DNA of 64,000 nucleotides. Origin: Azospirillaceae bacterium (GTDB lineage: Bacteria > Pseudomonadota > Alphaproteobacteria > Azospirillales > Azospirillaceae). The DNA is taken from the NCBI GenBank assembly GCA_035645145.1, contig DASQNC010000068.1:62001-126000 (forward strand), in the 5' to 3' direction. Shown here in pieces: positions 1 through 8,697 of this stretch. Each line of letters opens with the position of its first letter. Position 1 is the first letter of the stretch. The notes beneath the pieces are model-generated. The model worked only from the letters and a program-made list of their open reading frames with translations. It was not told where the DNA came from and did not search any database. The translations under genes were made by a program, and so were the position numbers.

Positions 1-451
1 CGAACGGCACTTGGCCGGGTTGGATTTCGAGCCCGAGGTGGTGCTGGCCTCCTATCACGGGCTGCCGAAGGCGTACCTGCTGAAGGGCGACCCCTACCAT
101 TGCTTCTGCGTGAAGACGACGCGGCTGCTGGGGGAACGTCTGGGCTGGCCCGAAGGGCGGCTGCGCATGTCCTTCCAGTCGCGCTTCGGCAGCGAGGAAT
201 GGCTCAAGCCCTACACCGACGAAACGGTGACGGCCCTGGCGCGGTCGGGCGTCAAGCGGCTCGCCGTCGTCGCGCCGGGGTTCGCCGCCGACTGCCTGGA
301 GACGCTGGAGGAGCTGGACGTGCAGATCCGCGAGGCCTTCACGGAAAATGGGGGTGAACGTTTCGCCTATCTTCCGTGTTTGAACGCGCAGGCCGGGCAC
401 ATCGAGATGATGGCCGACCTGATCAGCCGGGAACTTTCGGGCTGGATCTAA
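1..451 (+). CDS. hemH: Ferrochelatase, C-terminal part (5' end outside window)
   Basis: Ferrochelatase inserts Fe2+ into protoporphyrin IX, the last step of protoheme synthesis. The frame is open from the first base, so only about 149 C-terminal codons are present. Two family hallmarks are visible: SYHGLPKAY near the window start, with the His that binds metal and porphyrin, and VVAPGFAADCLETLEEL further on, with the conserved catalytic Glu. The C-terminal segment with LNAQAGHIEMMADL is also typical. The gene ends in TAA, and 570 bp without a gene follow, so it looks like the end of its transcription unit. Identification is firm; the N-terminal half cannot be assessed. Confidence 0.95.
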   Translation, partial: ERHLAGLDFEPEVVLASYHGLPKAYLLKGDPYHCFCVKTTRLLGERLGWPEGRLRMSFQSRFGSEEWLKPYTDETVTALARSGVKRLAVVAPGFAADCLETLEELDVQIREAFTENGGERFAYLPCLNAQAGHIEMMADLISRELSGWI

Positions 452-1021
452 TGGCCCGTCGCGCCAGAGTCGGTCGCACGGGCGCCCCCTTCTGCGCGGA
501 TAGTATTAGGCTCGAATTTCTCAATATTCGACGGCGGTTTTAGCACTTCCGCCAAGCCTGGACTTCCTTTCCCTTTCATTTCAAGCAGATGCAGCCATTC
601 GCCGAAAGGTGGGGCACGACCGAGTGTGGCGACATTGCCGCGTACGGACAGATCATTGCCCCAGAGGCGACAAAAGATCGCCACTGGCGATAGTGCATGC
701 TGCCGATATCGGAGTATCGTTTCCTTGGCGGGTCCAAGAGGCCCCGGACCCGCCCGATGACGGCGAAGGAACGTCCCACCGGGGGACTGCCGCGAAAACC
801 GGCCGGCGGACGACCACTGCCGGTGGCAAATGGCCAATGCGGTGGAGGGGCCGCGTAAACGGGCGATGGATGATCGTCCCGGGCGTAATTCGACGAAGGT
901 GCAGAACCTTCAAGGGTCTTGATCCTGTTTACATACCGAGGGCGGTGCTGCGCCGACGGCGCGCGGATGGTCGCCCGACGGAATTCCGGCACATGTCGCG
1001 CGCGTGGGTTTGGAGGAGCAG
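452..1021. other. Intergenic region, hemH to prkA
   Basis: No credible gene in 570 bp: the open frames on both strands overlap each other and show no recognisable domain or ribosome binding site. One hairpin stands out at 661-687: CCAGAGGCGA, loop CAAAAGA, TCGCCACTGG, that is 4 plus 5 bp around an A-A mismatch. The stretch must hold the prkA operon promoter, but I see no convincing sigma70, EcfG or sigma54 match. Confidence 0.5.
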
Positions 1022-2965
1022 ATGGCCGACGGCAGCCTTGCGGAACTCTACAGGCAGCGTTTCGAGGATCGTCGGGAGGCGGAAATGTCTCTCGGCGACT
1101 ATCTGGACGGGTGTCGAAGCGACCCGACGATGTACGCTTCGGCCGCCGAGCGCATGCTCGCGGCGATCGGCGAACCGGAGGTGGTGGACACCTCGCGGGA
1201 TAGCCGCCTTGGTCGGATCTTCATGAACCGGACGATCAAGGTCTACCCGGCATTCAACGACTTTTACGGGATGGAAGAGACGATCGAGCGGATCGTCGGC
1301 TTCTTCCGCCATGCCGCCCAGGGATTGGAGGAGCGCAAGCAGATCCTCTACCTGCTGGGGCCGGTGGGCGGCGGCAAATCCTCGCTGGCCGAACGGCTGA
1401 AGACGTTGATGGAAAAGCAACCCGTCTACGTCCTGAAGGCGGGCAAGGAGATGAGCCCCGTCTTCGAAAGCCCGCTCGGGCTGTTCGACCCGCTGGAAAT
1501 GGGCGCGCTGCTGGAGAAGGAATACAAAATTCCCCGCCGGGCGCTGACCGGGCTGATGAGCCCGTGGGCGGCCAAGCGGCTCGAGGAGTTCCGCGGCGAC
1601 ATCAACCGCTTTACCGTCTGCAAGGTCTATCCCAGCAAGCTCCGGCAGATCGGCGTTGCCAAGGTCGAGCCCGGCGACGAGAACAACCAGGATATTTCCA
1701 GCCTGGTCGGCAAGGTCGACATCCGCAAGCTCGAGGCCTACAGCCAGAACGATCCCGACGCCTACAGCTTCTCCGGCGGCCTGAACCGCGCCAACCAGGG
1801 CATCCTCGAGTTCGTCGAGATGTTCAAGGCGCCGATCAAGATGCTGCACCCCCTGCTCACCGCGACGCAGGAGGGCAACTACATCGGCACCGAGAACATC
1901 GGTGCGATCCCCTACCAGGGCTTGATCCTCGCCCACTCCAACGAAGCGGAGTGGCAGACCTTCAAGAACAACAAGAACAACGAAGCCTTCATCGACCGCA
2001 TCAACGTCATCAAGGTCCCCTACTGCCTGCGGGTGACCGAAGAGGTGCAGGTCTACAAAAAGCTCCTGTCGCAGTCCGAGCTGGCCGACTCCGCCTGCGC
2101 ACCGGGCACGCTGGACATGCTGGCGAAGTTCTGCGTGCTCTCACGCCTGCGCGAGCACGAGAACTCGAACCTGTATTCCAAGATGCGGGTCTACGACGGC
2201 GAAAGCCTGAAGGAGACGGACACCAAGGCGAAATCGGTCCAGGAATACCGGGATGCCGCCGGTGTTGACGAGGGCATGGACGGGATCTCCACCCGCTTCG
2301 CCTTCAAGATCCTGAGCCAGACCTTCAACTACGACGTCCTTGAGGTGGCGGCCGATCCGGTCCACCTGATGTACGTCCTGGAGCAGTCGGTCAAGCGCGA
2401 GCAGTTCCCGCCGGAAACCGAAAGCCGGTACCTGAACTTCGTCAAGGCGTACCTGGCACCAAAGTATGCCGAGTTCATCGGCCACGAGATCCAGAAGGCC
2501 TATCTGGAAAGCTACAGCGACTATGGGCAGAACCTGTTCGAGCGCTATGTCTCCTATGCGGACGCTTGGATCGAGGACCAGGACTTCAAGGACCCCGACA
2601 CCGGCCAGTTGATGAACCGCGAAGTCCTGAACCAGGAACTGAGCAAGATCGAAAAGCCCGCCGGGATCGCGAACCCCAAGGACTTCCGCAACGAAGTCGT
2701 GAAGTTCACGCTCCGGGCCAAGGCGGCCAACTCCGGCCGGAACCCGCACTGGACCTCCTACGAGAAGATCCGCGAGGTGATCGAAAAGCGGATGTTCAGC
2801 CAGGTGGAGGATCTGCTGCCGGTCATCAGCTTCGGCAGCAAGAAGGACTCCGACACCGAGAAGAAGCACGAGGACTTCGTCAGCCGGATGGTGGCCCGCG
2901 GCTACACCGAGCGCCAGGTCCGCCGTCTGGTCGAGTGGTACATGCGCGTGAACAAGGCCGGCTGA
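1022..2965 (+). CDS. prkA: PrkA/YeaG family serine protein kinase (AAA+)
   Basis: 647 aa, close to E. coli YeaG (644). PrkA-family proteins have an N-terminal AAA+ domain and a C-terminal kinase-like domain. In E. coli YeaG acts in nitrogen starvation and stationary phase; in Bacillus PrkA influences sporulation. Here a Walker A motif GPVGGGKSS lies near residue 113, after the conserved SLGDYLDGC and RIFMNRTIKVYPAF segments. The C-terminal kinase region with EKKHEDFVSRM is complete. I chose ATG at 1022 because GGAGG sits five bases before it; GTG at 1004 lacks such a site. It leads the operon prkA-yeaH-spoVR, a partnership found across distant phyla. The substrate is not evident from sequence. 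Confidence 0.95.
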   Translation: MADGSLAELYRQRFEDRREAEMSLGDYLDGCRSDPTMYASAAERMLAAIGEPEVVDTSRDSRLGRIFMNRTIKVYPAFNDFYGMEETIERIVGFFRHAAQGLEERKQILYLLGPVGGGKSSLAERLKTLMEKQPVYVLKAGKEMSPVFESPLGLFDPLEMGALLEKEYKIPRRALTGLMSPWAAKRLEEFRGDINRFTVCKVYPSKLRQIGVAKVEPGDENNQDISSLVGKVDIRKLEAYSQNDPDAYSFSGGLNRANQGILEFVEMFKAPIKMLHPLLTATQEGNYIGTENIGAIPYQGLILAHSNEAEWQTFKNNKNNEAFIDRINVIKVPYCLRVTEEVQVYKKLLSQSELADSACAPGTLDMLAKFCVLSRLREHENSNLYSKMRVYDGESLKETDTKAKSVQEYRDAAGVDEGMDGISTRFAFKILSQTFNYDVLEVAADPVHLMYVLEQSVKREQFPPETESRYLNFVKAYLAPKYAEFIGHEIQKAYLESYSDYGQNLFERYVSYADAWIEDQDFKDPDTGQLMNREVLNQELSKIEKPAGIANPKDFRNEVVKFTLRAKAANSGRNPHWTSYEKIREVIEKRMFSQVEDLLPVISFGSKKDSDTEKKHEDFVSRMVARGYTERQVRRLVEWYMRVNKAG

Positions 2966-3005
2966 GCCCAACGAACGGGAGCGACGCCGGAAGCAAGGAG
3001 TCCGC

Positions 3006-4295
3006 ATGAACGTCGTCGACCGCCGCCGCAATCCCCAGGGCAAGAGCCTGGCGAACCGGCAACGCTTTCTTCGCCGCGCGAAGGAGCAGGTCCGCCAAGC
3101 CGTGTCCGAAGCGGTGGCAAAACGCAAGGTGTCCGACATCAACTCTCCGACCGAGAAGGTAACGGTCCGGACCAAAGGTGTCGGCGAGCCCATGTTCCAC
3201 CTGGGGACGGACGGTGATCGGGAATACGTCCTGCCCGGGAACAAGCAGTACACGACCGGCGACCGCATCCCGCGGCCGCCGGGCGGCGAGGGCGGGCGCG
3301 GGGGCGAGGCCAGCGACCAGGGAGGTGGGGAGGACGAATTCCTCTTCACCCTCACCCGCGAGGAGTTCCTGGATTTCTTCTTCGAGGACCTGGAACTCCC
3401 CGATCTGGAACGCAAGGCGCTGGCCGAGGTCAAGGCGAGCCAGCCCGTACGCGCGGGCTATTCGGTGTCCGGCACGCCGAGCAGCCTCAACGTCGTCCGG
3501 ACCATGCGCAACAGCCTGGCCCGCCGGATCGCGCTCGACCGCCCGCACCGGGACGAGATCGAAGCCCTGCGGGCGGAGCTGGACGCGGCCAACGAGGCTG
3601 CGGCCGACCCGGACAGGATCACCGAAATCCGGATGCGGCTGGAGGAGGTGGTCCGCCGATCGCGCGCCGTCCCCTTCATCGATCCGGTGGACGTCCGGTA
3701 CAACCGTTTCGAGCGGGTGCCGAAACCGCAGACCCGCGCCGCCATGTTCTGCCTGATGGACGTGTCCGGCTCCATGTCCGAGTACCGCAAGGACTTGGCC
3801 AAGCGGTTCTTCATGCTGCTGCACCTGTTCCTCGAAACCCGGTACGAGCATGTGGACGTCATCTTCATCCGCCACACGGAAGTGGCGCAGGAGGTCGACG
3901 AGGACACCTTCTTCCGCTCGCGCGAAACCGGCGGAACCGTGGTGTCCACCGCGCTGGAGGAAATGCAGCGCGTGCAGCGCGAACGCTACCCGCTGGGCGA
4001 CTGGAACATCTACATCGCGCAGGCATCGGACGGGGACAACTTCGGCAACGACAGCCAGCACTGCGTCTCGCTGCTGGAGGGCGAGATCCTGCCCATGGCG
4101 CAGTACTACGCCTACATCGAGGTCCGTGAGGTCTCGGAGGGCCTGCGCGCCAGCTTCGACAGCGACCTGTGGCGGCACTACGTCATGGTTGCCGAGCGCA
4201 ACACCAATTTCGCCATGCGCAAGGTCACGTCGCCGCCCGAAATCTACGGCGTGTTCCGCGACCTCTTCGCCAAGCGGGGGGTTCGCACCGCGTAG
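3006..4295 (+). CDS. yeaH: YeaH/YhbH family protein (DUF444)
   Basis: 429 aa, full length for the DUF444 family, which almost always accompanies prkA. The C-terminal half resembles a von Willebrand A fold: MDVSGSMSEYRKDLAKRFF carries a MIDAS-like DxSxS metal site, suggesting an adaptor or partner-binding role rather than catalysis. Residues about 96-114 are a Gly/Glu-rich, probably disordered linker. The start ATG is preceded by AAGGAG. It lies 40 bp after prkA and 90 bp before spoVR, so it is probably co-transcribed. In E. coli yeaG-yeaH is induced by stress; that is family knowledge, not visible here. Biochemical function is unknown. Confidence 0.93.
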   Translation: MNVVDRRRNPQGKSLANRQRFLRRAKEQVRQAVSEAVAKRKVSDINSPTEKVTVRTKGVGEPMFHLGTDGDREYVLPGNKQYTTGDRIPRPPGGEGGRGGEASDQGGGEDEFLFTLTREEFLDFFFEDLELPDLERKALAEVKASQPVRAGYSVSGTPSSLNVVRTMRNSLARRIALDRPHRDEIEALRAELDAANEAAADPDRITEIRMRLEEVVRRSRAVPFIDPVDVRYNRFERVPKPQTRAAMFCLMDVSGSMSEYRKDLAKRFFMLLHLFLETRYEHVDVIFIRHTEVAQEVDEDTFFRSRETGGTVVSTALEEMQRVQRERYPLGDWNIYIAQASDGDNFGNDSQHCVSLLEGEILPMAQYYAYIEVREVSEGLRASFDSDLWRHYVMVAERNTNFAMRKVTSPPEIYGVFRDLFAKRGVRTA

Positions 4296-4385
4296 GTTCC
4301 AACAAGGCTTGGGGTGCGCGCACCACCCGGACGAACCCGCTGCACGACAAGGCCGACGCCCGCACGCCGGAAAGGGGACTATCCG

Positions 4386-5915
4386 ATGACGCTTCTCTAT
4401 GAAGGCGCCGATTGGGACTTCGAGAAGCTGAAACGCGCCTACGACGCGATCGAGGGGATCGCGTTGGGTGAACTGGGCCTGGACATCTATCCGAACCAGA
4501 TCGAGGTCATCACCGCCGAGCAGATGCTGGACGCCTATGCGTCCAATGGCATGCCGCTGATGTACCGGCACTGGTCGTTCGGCAAGCATTTCGCCCAGAA
4601 CGAGACGCTGTACCGCAAAGGCTACCAGGGCCTGGCGTACGAGATCGTCATCAACAGCAATCCCTGCATCGCCTACATCATGGAAGAAAACACCATGACG
4701 ATGCAGGCGTTGGTGGTGGCGCACGCCTGCTTCGGACACAACCATTTCTTCAAGAACAACCACCTGTTCCGCGAATGGACCGATGCGGACGGGCTGCTGG
4801 ACTATCTGGGCTTCGCCAAGGAATACATATCCCGGTGCGAGGAGCGCTACGGGCTGGACGCCGTCGAACGGGTGCTCGACGCGGCGCACGCCCTGTCCAA
4901 CCAGGGGGTGCACCGTTATGCCCGGCGCCCGAAGCTCAGCCTGGTCGAGGAACGCAAGCGCCAGCAGGCCCGCCTGGACCATGAACAGCAGGTCTACAAT
5001 CCGATCTGGTCCACCGTCCCGGCCCACGAGGGGCGGCGCGACGAACCTCAGGGTCTGCGCCCGCGCTCCGATCCGGAAACCCGCGCCAAACTGAACCTGC
5101 CCGAGGAAAACCTGCTCTACTTCCTCGAAAAGCATGCGCCAAAGATGAAGGACTGGGAGCGCGAGATTCTGCGAATTGTCCGCCTGATCTCGCAGTACTA
5201 TTACCCACAGAAGCAGACCAAGCTGATGAACGAAGGATGCGCCACCTTCGTTCACTACGAAATCATGACACGACTGCATGAGCGCGGACAGATTTCGGAC
5301 GGGAACTATCTCGAGTTCCTGCACTCCCACACGAACGTGATTTACCAGCCTCTGTACGACAGCAAGTACTACTCGGGCATCAACCCCTATGCGCTTGGCT
5401 TTGCGATGATGCAGGACATCAAGCGCATCTGCCTGGACCCGACCGACGAGGACCGGGCCTGGCTCCCCGACATCGCCGGCAACGGCGACCCGTACGGCAC
5501 GCTGCGTGAAGCCTGGGCGAACTACCGCGACGAAAGCTTCGTCCTGCAATTCCTGACGCCCAAGGTCATCCGGGATTTCCGTCTGTTCGCCGTGTCCGAC
5601 CAGCGGGACGAGCCGGAGCTGGAAGTGAGCGCCATCCACGACGAAGAGGGCTACCGCCGCATCCGCCGGGCGCTTGCCCGGCATTATGAGACCGCCCGGC
5701 GGGAACCGGACATCCAGGTCACCGATGCCGACATCATGGGCGACCGGCGCCTGGTCCTGTCCCATACGGTGCACGACGGCATCACGCTCAACCGGCAGCA
5801 CGCCGAAAGGGTGCTGACCCACGTGCGCGACCTGTGGGGCTATCCGGTCCGCCTGACCGAAGTGGACGCCAAAACCGGCGCACCGCTCGGCATCCTGGAG
5901 GCGCGGGGGTCCTGA
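4386..5915 (+). CDS. spoVR: SpoVR/YcgB family protein
   Basis: 509 aa, matching SpoVR (Bacillus spore cortex formation) and E. coli YcgB. Conserved stretches include the N-terminal YDAIEGIALGELGLDIYPNQ, MPLMYRHWSFGKHF, and NEGCATFVHYEIM, whose His/Glu arrangement recalls a metal-binding helix. An open frame extends 24 codons upstream to 4314, but ATG at 4386 follows GGAAAGGGGA and begins at the usual family N-terminus. It is the third gene of the prkA-yeaH-spoVR unit. This organism is Gram-negative and not expected to form endospores, so a role in a general starvation or resting-cell programme is more likely; that is inference. Confidence 0.94.
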   Translation: MTLLYEGADWDFEKLKRAYDAIEGIALGELGLDIYPNQIEVITAEQMLDAYASNGMPLMYRHWSFGKHFAQNETLYRKGYQGLAYEIVINSNPCIAYIMEENTMTMQALVVAHACFGHNHFFKNNHLFREWTDADGLLDYLGFAKEYISRCEERYGLDAVERVLDAAHALSNQGVHRYARRPKLSLVEERKRQQARLDHEQQVYNPIWSTVPAHEGRRDEPQGLRPRSDPETRAKLNLPEENLLYFLEKHAPKMKDWEREILRIVRLISQYYYPQKQTKLMNEGCATFVHYEIMTRLHERGQISDGNYLEFLHSHTNVIYQPLYDSKYYSGINPYALGFAMMQDIKRICLDPTDEDRAWLPDIAGNGDPYGTLREAWANYRDESFVLQFLTPKVIRDFRLFAVSDQRDEPELEVSAIHDEEGYRRIRRALARHYETARREPDIQVTDADIMGDRRLVLSHTVHDGITLNRQHAERVLTHVRDLWGYPVRLTEVDAKTGAPLGILEARGS

Positions 5916-6026
5916 GCCCCCGGGTCCTGGGAGCCCCTGCGGGGCGTGGTTCATAAGGGGACGTCCGCGGCTCCCCCGTGCGGAGGGTCTTGGCGCCGGG
6001 CGGCCCCCCGGCGCATCCTCCGGCCG

Positions 6027-6980
6027 ATGGAAAACGCCCGATCCCCGCTCGTCTGCGTTCTCGACCCCATTGCCGCCGAGGCGACCGCATGGCTTGCCGG
6101 CCACGCCGAGGTCGCCGGCCCCGACGACCCGCGCACCGCCGACTGGCCCACCCATGCGGATGGGCTGATCGTCCGCACGTCCCCCGTGCCTGGAGCGGCC
6201 ATCCGGTCGGCGGCGCGCCTGAAGGTGATCGCCAAACATGGTGTCGGAGTCGACAACATCGACCTGGGCGCCGCGCGCGCGGCCGGCGTGCGGGTCACCA
6301 ACACGCCCGGCGCCAACACGAACGCCACCGCCGAGTTGACCGTCGCCCTGGTCCTGGCGACCGCCCGCCGGGTCGCGTCACTCGACCGTGCGTTGCGCGA
6401 CGGGGTGGGCGTGCGCGAGGCCGACCGCATCGGAATGGAAGTGTTCGGGCGGGCCGTCGGCCTCGTCGGCTTCGGGCGCATCGCCCAACGTGTGGCGGCG
6501 ATCGTCCGCCAGGGTTTCGGCTGCACCGTCCGGGCCTACAGCCCCCGCACCCTGGACGAACGGTTCGCCGCAGCCGGGGTGGAACGGGCGGCGTCGCTGC
6601 CGGCGTTGGCCGCCGTATCGGACATCCTGTCCATCCACGTCCCGCTGTCGCCGGAAACCCGGCACCTGATCGGACGGAACGTGCTGTCCGCCCTGCCCAG
6701 GACCGCCATCCTGGTGAACACCGCCCGTGGCGGGATCGTGGACGAGATCGCCTTGTACGAGGCTCTGCGATCCGGGGACTTGGCGGCTGCGGCGAGCGAC
6801 GTGTTCGAAACCGAACCGCCGCCCGCCGGCCATCCGCTCCTGTCACTGCCCAATTTCATCGCCACCCCGCACATCGGGGCCGCGACCACGGATGCCATGC
6901 GCAACATGGGCATGGATGCGGCCCGCGCCGCGGTCGCCATCCTGCGTGGCGGCGTGCCGGAGGATGGGCTTCTCGTCTGA
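6027..6980 (+). CDS. D-isomer-specific 2-hydroxyacid dehydrogenase
   Basis: 317 aa NAD-dependent dehydrogenase of the phosphoglycerate/hydroxypyruvate dehydrogenase family. The Rossmann motif is GLVGFGRIAQRV. The catalytic triad is visible as Arg in NTARGGIVDE, Glu in FETEPPP and His in TPHIGAATT. The substrate-domain motif KHGVGVDNIDL is also present. It is much shorter than SerA and lacks an ACT domain, so hydroxypyruvate/glyoxylate or another 2-keto acid is likelier than serine synthesis. ATG at 6027 gives the usual N-terminus, although no strong Shine-Dalgarno precedes it; GTG at 5946 is an alternative. It lies 111 bp after spoVR and could be read through from that operon. Substrate is undetermined. 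Confidence 0.88.
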   Translation: MENARSPLVCVLDPIAAEATAWLAGHAEVAGPDDPRTADWPTHADGLIVRTSPVPGAAIRSAARLKVIAKHGVGVDNIDLGAARAAGVRVTNTPGANTNATAELTVALVLATARRVASLDRALRDGVGVREADRIGMEVFGRAVGLVGFGRIAQRVAAIVRQGFGCTVRAYSPRTLDERFAAAGVERAASLPALAAVSDILSIHVPLSPETRHLIGRNVLSALPRTAILVNTARGGIVDEIALYEALRSGDLAAAASDVFETEPPPAGHPLLSLPNFIATPHIGAATTDAMRNMGMDAARAAVAILRGGVPEDGLLV

Positions 6981-7009
6981 CATTGCCAGGCCTCTGTTCC
7001 GGCGGAGAC

Positions 7010-7219
7010 TTACGCCTGCCAGAATGGCTTGCTCGCCTCCCGCTCGGCGTCGGCGCGGGTCACGCCGATGTCCTTCAGCACCTCGTCGGGTAGGTCGCGG
7101 AGCTGGGCCCGCTGGTGTTGCCGCTCGATCCAGGCACCGAGCGCCGAAATGAAGCCGCCGAAGCCGGCATGCTGGGTCCGGATGTGATGGCTCCGTCCAT
7201 ACAGCATGGTCGCACGCAT
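7010..7219 (-). CDS. DUF1127 small protein
   Basis: 69 aa. The C-terminal half has the DUF1127 signature RDLPDEVLKDIGVTRAD, a short Arg-rich helical motif shared by many alphaproteobacterial small proteins. Some family members bind RNA or affect phosphate and C/N metabolism; none of that can be inferred for this copy. The start was set at 7219 because AAGGAG lies seven bases upstream (7227-7232 on the plus strand); the frame also runs on upstream. It diverges from the lysR-type gene at 7354, so the 134 bp between them holds both promoters. It ends 29 bp from the dehydrogenase stop, convergently. Confidence 0.85.
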   Translation of the reverse strand: MRATMLYGRSHHIRTQHAGFGGFISALGAWIERQHQRAQLRDLPDEVLKDIGVTRADAEREASKPFWQA

Positions 7220-7313
7220 GTGATCACTCCTTATGTGGCAGGGACCTCTGAACCTGTTCCGGTCCAGCGTCTGTTGCCCATAAGATCGGCCGTTCCTCAT
7301 GCACCGACAAACG

Positions 7314-7357
7314 ACATGTTTTCACGGTTCGCATTACATGTTCTAATCCGAACATGT
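7314..7357. promoter_or_regulatory. ACATGTT half-site array over the lysR start
   Basis: ACATGTTC (7336-7343), spacer TAATCC, GAACATGT (7350-7357) form a perfect 8-bp dyad whose right arm contains the ATG of the LysR gene at 7354. A third copy, ACATGTT (7314-7320), lies 22 bp, two helical turns, upstream of the first. The layout fits an autoregulatory operator in the divergent region shared with the DUF1127 gene. Which protein binds it is inference. Confidence 0.55.
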
Positions 7358-8298
7358 CGCGCCGATTGCCCCCACTCAATGCGCTCCGGGTGTTCGAGGC
7401 GGCCGCCCGCCATCTCAGCTTCACCAAGGCGGCGGCCGAATTGCATGTGACCCAGGCCGCGGTCAGCCATCAGGTGAAGGCGCTGGAGGATTGGGTCGGG
7501 CAGCCGCTGTTCCGGCGGATGAACCGGGCCATCGAGCTGACGGACGCCGGCGCCCGCTACCTCCCCGCGCTCACCGCGGCTCTCGACCAGATCGCCGAGG
7601 CGACGGCCCGTGTGGCGGGAGATCCGGGCGATCGGGTCCTGACCATCTCCACCCTCCCCTCCTTGGCCGCCCGCTGGCTGGTGATGCGGCTGGCGCGGTT
7701 CGAGGCGGCGCACCCCGATTTGGACGTGCGGGTGCAAAGCTCCGCGGCGCTGGTGGATTTCGCCCGGCAGGACGTGGACCTCGCCATCCGGTACGGGCGC
7801 GGCTCCTGGCCGGGACTGCAATGCGTTCGGCTGGTGTCGGAAACCGTGTTCCCCGTGTGCAGCCCCGAACTGCTGCGGACCGGGCCGCCCCTGCGTTCGC
7901 CGGCGGACCTCAGGCACCACACGCTGATCCACGACGACTTCGCCATCGGCTGGGCCGAGTGGCTGCGCGCCCAGGGGGTGGAAGGGGTGGATCCGACCCG
8001 CGGGCCGTGGTTCACCGACAGTGCACTTGCACTGCAATTGGCGGTCGAGGGGCGCGGGGTCGTACTGGCACGGTCGGTGATCGCGGGTGACGACCTGGCC
8101 GCCGGACGCCTGGTCCGCCCCTTCGGCAATACGGCCGAGACGGAGATCGGCTCCTATTGGCTGGTGGCGCCGACCTCGCATTTCCGACGGGCAAAGGTGG
8201 CCGCGTTCCGCGACTGGATCATGTCGGAGATGGGGGCTGCTCCGAATTCCGCCCCCCACCCCCTTCCCTCCGCCGGGCGCCCCGACCAGATCAGTTGA
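7354..8298 (+). CDS. LysR-family transcriptional regulator, GcvA-like
   Basis: 314 aa. The N-terminal winged helix-turn-helix (about residues 5-65) reads LNALRVFEAAARHLSFTKAA then TQAAVSHQVKALE, the form seen in GcvA/AmpR-type LysR regulators. A periplasmic-binding-protein-like effector domain follows (about 90-300), with DLAIRYGRGSWPG typical of the GcvA subgroup. The C-terminal tail is Pro-rich. The gene diverges from the DUF1127 gene and is followed after 24 bp by the DUF6152-like pair. LysR proteins usually regulate a divergent neighbour and themselves, so DUF1127 and this gene are the first candidate targets. The effector is unknown. The ATG is embedded in a perfect dyad. Confidence 0.92.
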   Translation: MSRRLPPLNALRVFEAAARHLSFTKAAAELHVTQAAVSHQVKALEDWVGQPLFRRMNRAIELTDAGARYLPALTAALDQIAEATARVAGDPGDRVLTISTLPSLAARWLVMRLARFEAAHPDLDVRVQSSAALVDFARQDVDLAIRYGRGSWPGLQCVRLVSETVFPVCSPELLRTGPPLRSPADLRHHTLIHDDFAIGWAEWLRAQGVEGVDPTRGPWFTDSALALQLAVEGRGVVLARSVIAGDDLAAGRLVRPFGNTAETEIGSYWLVAPTSHFRRAKVAAFRDWIMSEMGAAPNSAPHPLPSAGRPDQIS

Positions 8299-8322
8299 AC
8301 AATCCGCAACGGAGGGGCACCG

Positions 8323-8697
8323 ATGTCCACGATCCTGCGGTCCCGTCGCGCCCTGCTTGCCGCCGTCGTGGCGCTGCCGGCCCTGGTGACCGTCCGGCAC
8401 GCCGTCGCGCATCATGGCTGGGGCGGCTACGTCCCCGACCCGCTGCGTGTCTTCGACGGCACGGTGCGGTCGGTCCGCTTCGTCAACCCGCATGCGGAAA
8501 TCGACCTGGAAGCCGCGGGGCAGACCCTGCGCATCGTGCTGGCGCCGCCGTCGCGGATGACCGCACGCGGTCTTCCGGACGGGACGTTGCAGGCCGGCCA
8601 AACGGTCCAGGTCCAGGGGTATCCCAGCCGGGAAGACCCCCGCGAGGTGCGGGCGGAACGGATCGTCGTGGCGGGCCGCCCGGTCGAACTGCGCTGA
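8323..8697 (+). CDS. Exported DUF6152-like protein
   Basis: 124 aa. Residues 1-29 look like a secretion signal: basic start RSRRALLA, hydrophobic core AAVVALPALVTV, and an Ala-containing end AVAHH. The mature part is a small beta-rich domain with HHGWGGY at its N-terminus and FDGTVRSVRFVNPHAEIDL, the arrangement I associate with DUF6152 proteins. The PREDPR-like end and GTLQAGQTVQVQGYPS suggest an OB-like barrel. Its stop overlaps the start of the next gene (TGATG), so the two are translationally coupled and probably work together in or across the inner membrane. No function is known to me; family assignment is from memory of the motif only. Confidence 0.75.
   Translation: MSTILRSRRALLAAVVALPALVTVRHAVAHHGWGGYVPDPLRVFDGTVRSVRFVNPHAEIDLEAAGQTLRIVLAPPSRMTARGLPDGTLQAGQTVQVQGYPSREDPREVRAERIVVAGRPVELR

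Noticed and set aside
452-1021. Sigma54 promoter for the prkA operon at TGGCAAATGGCCAATGC
   Set aside because: GG and GC are spaced 12 rather than the required 10 bases.
609-1226. 205-codon plus-strand frame and overlapping minus-strand frames upstream of prkA
   Set aside because: They overlap each other and run into prkA out of frame; composition is that of noncoding GC-rich DNA.
2880-6239. Long minus-strand open frame opposite yeaH and spoVR
   Set aside because: Same reason: antisense to well-supported genes, low-complexity His/Val/Gln-rich translation.
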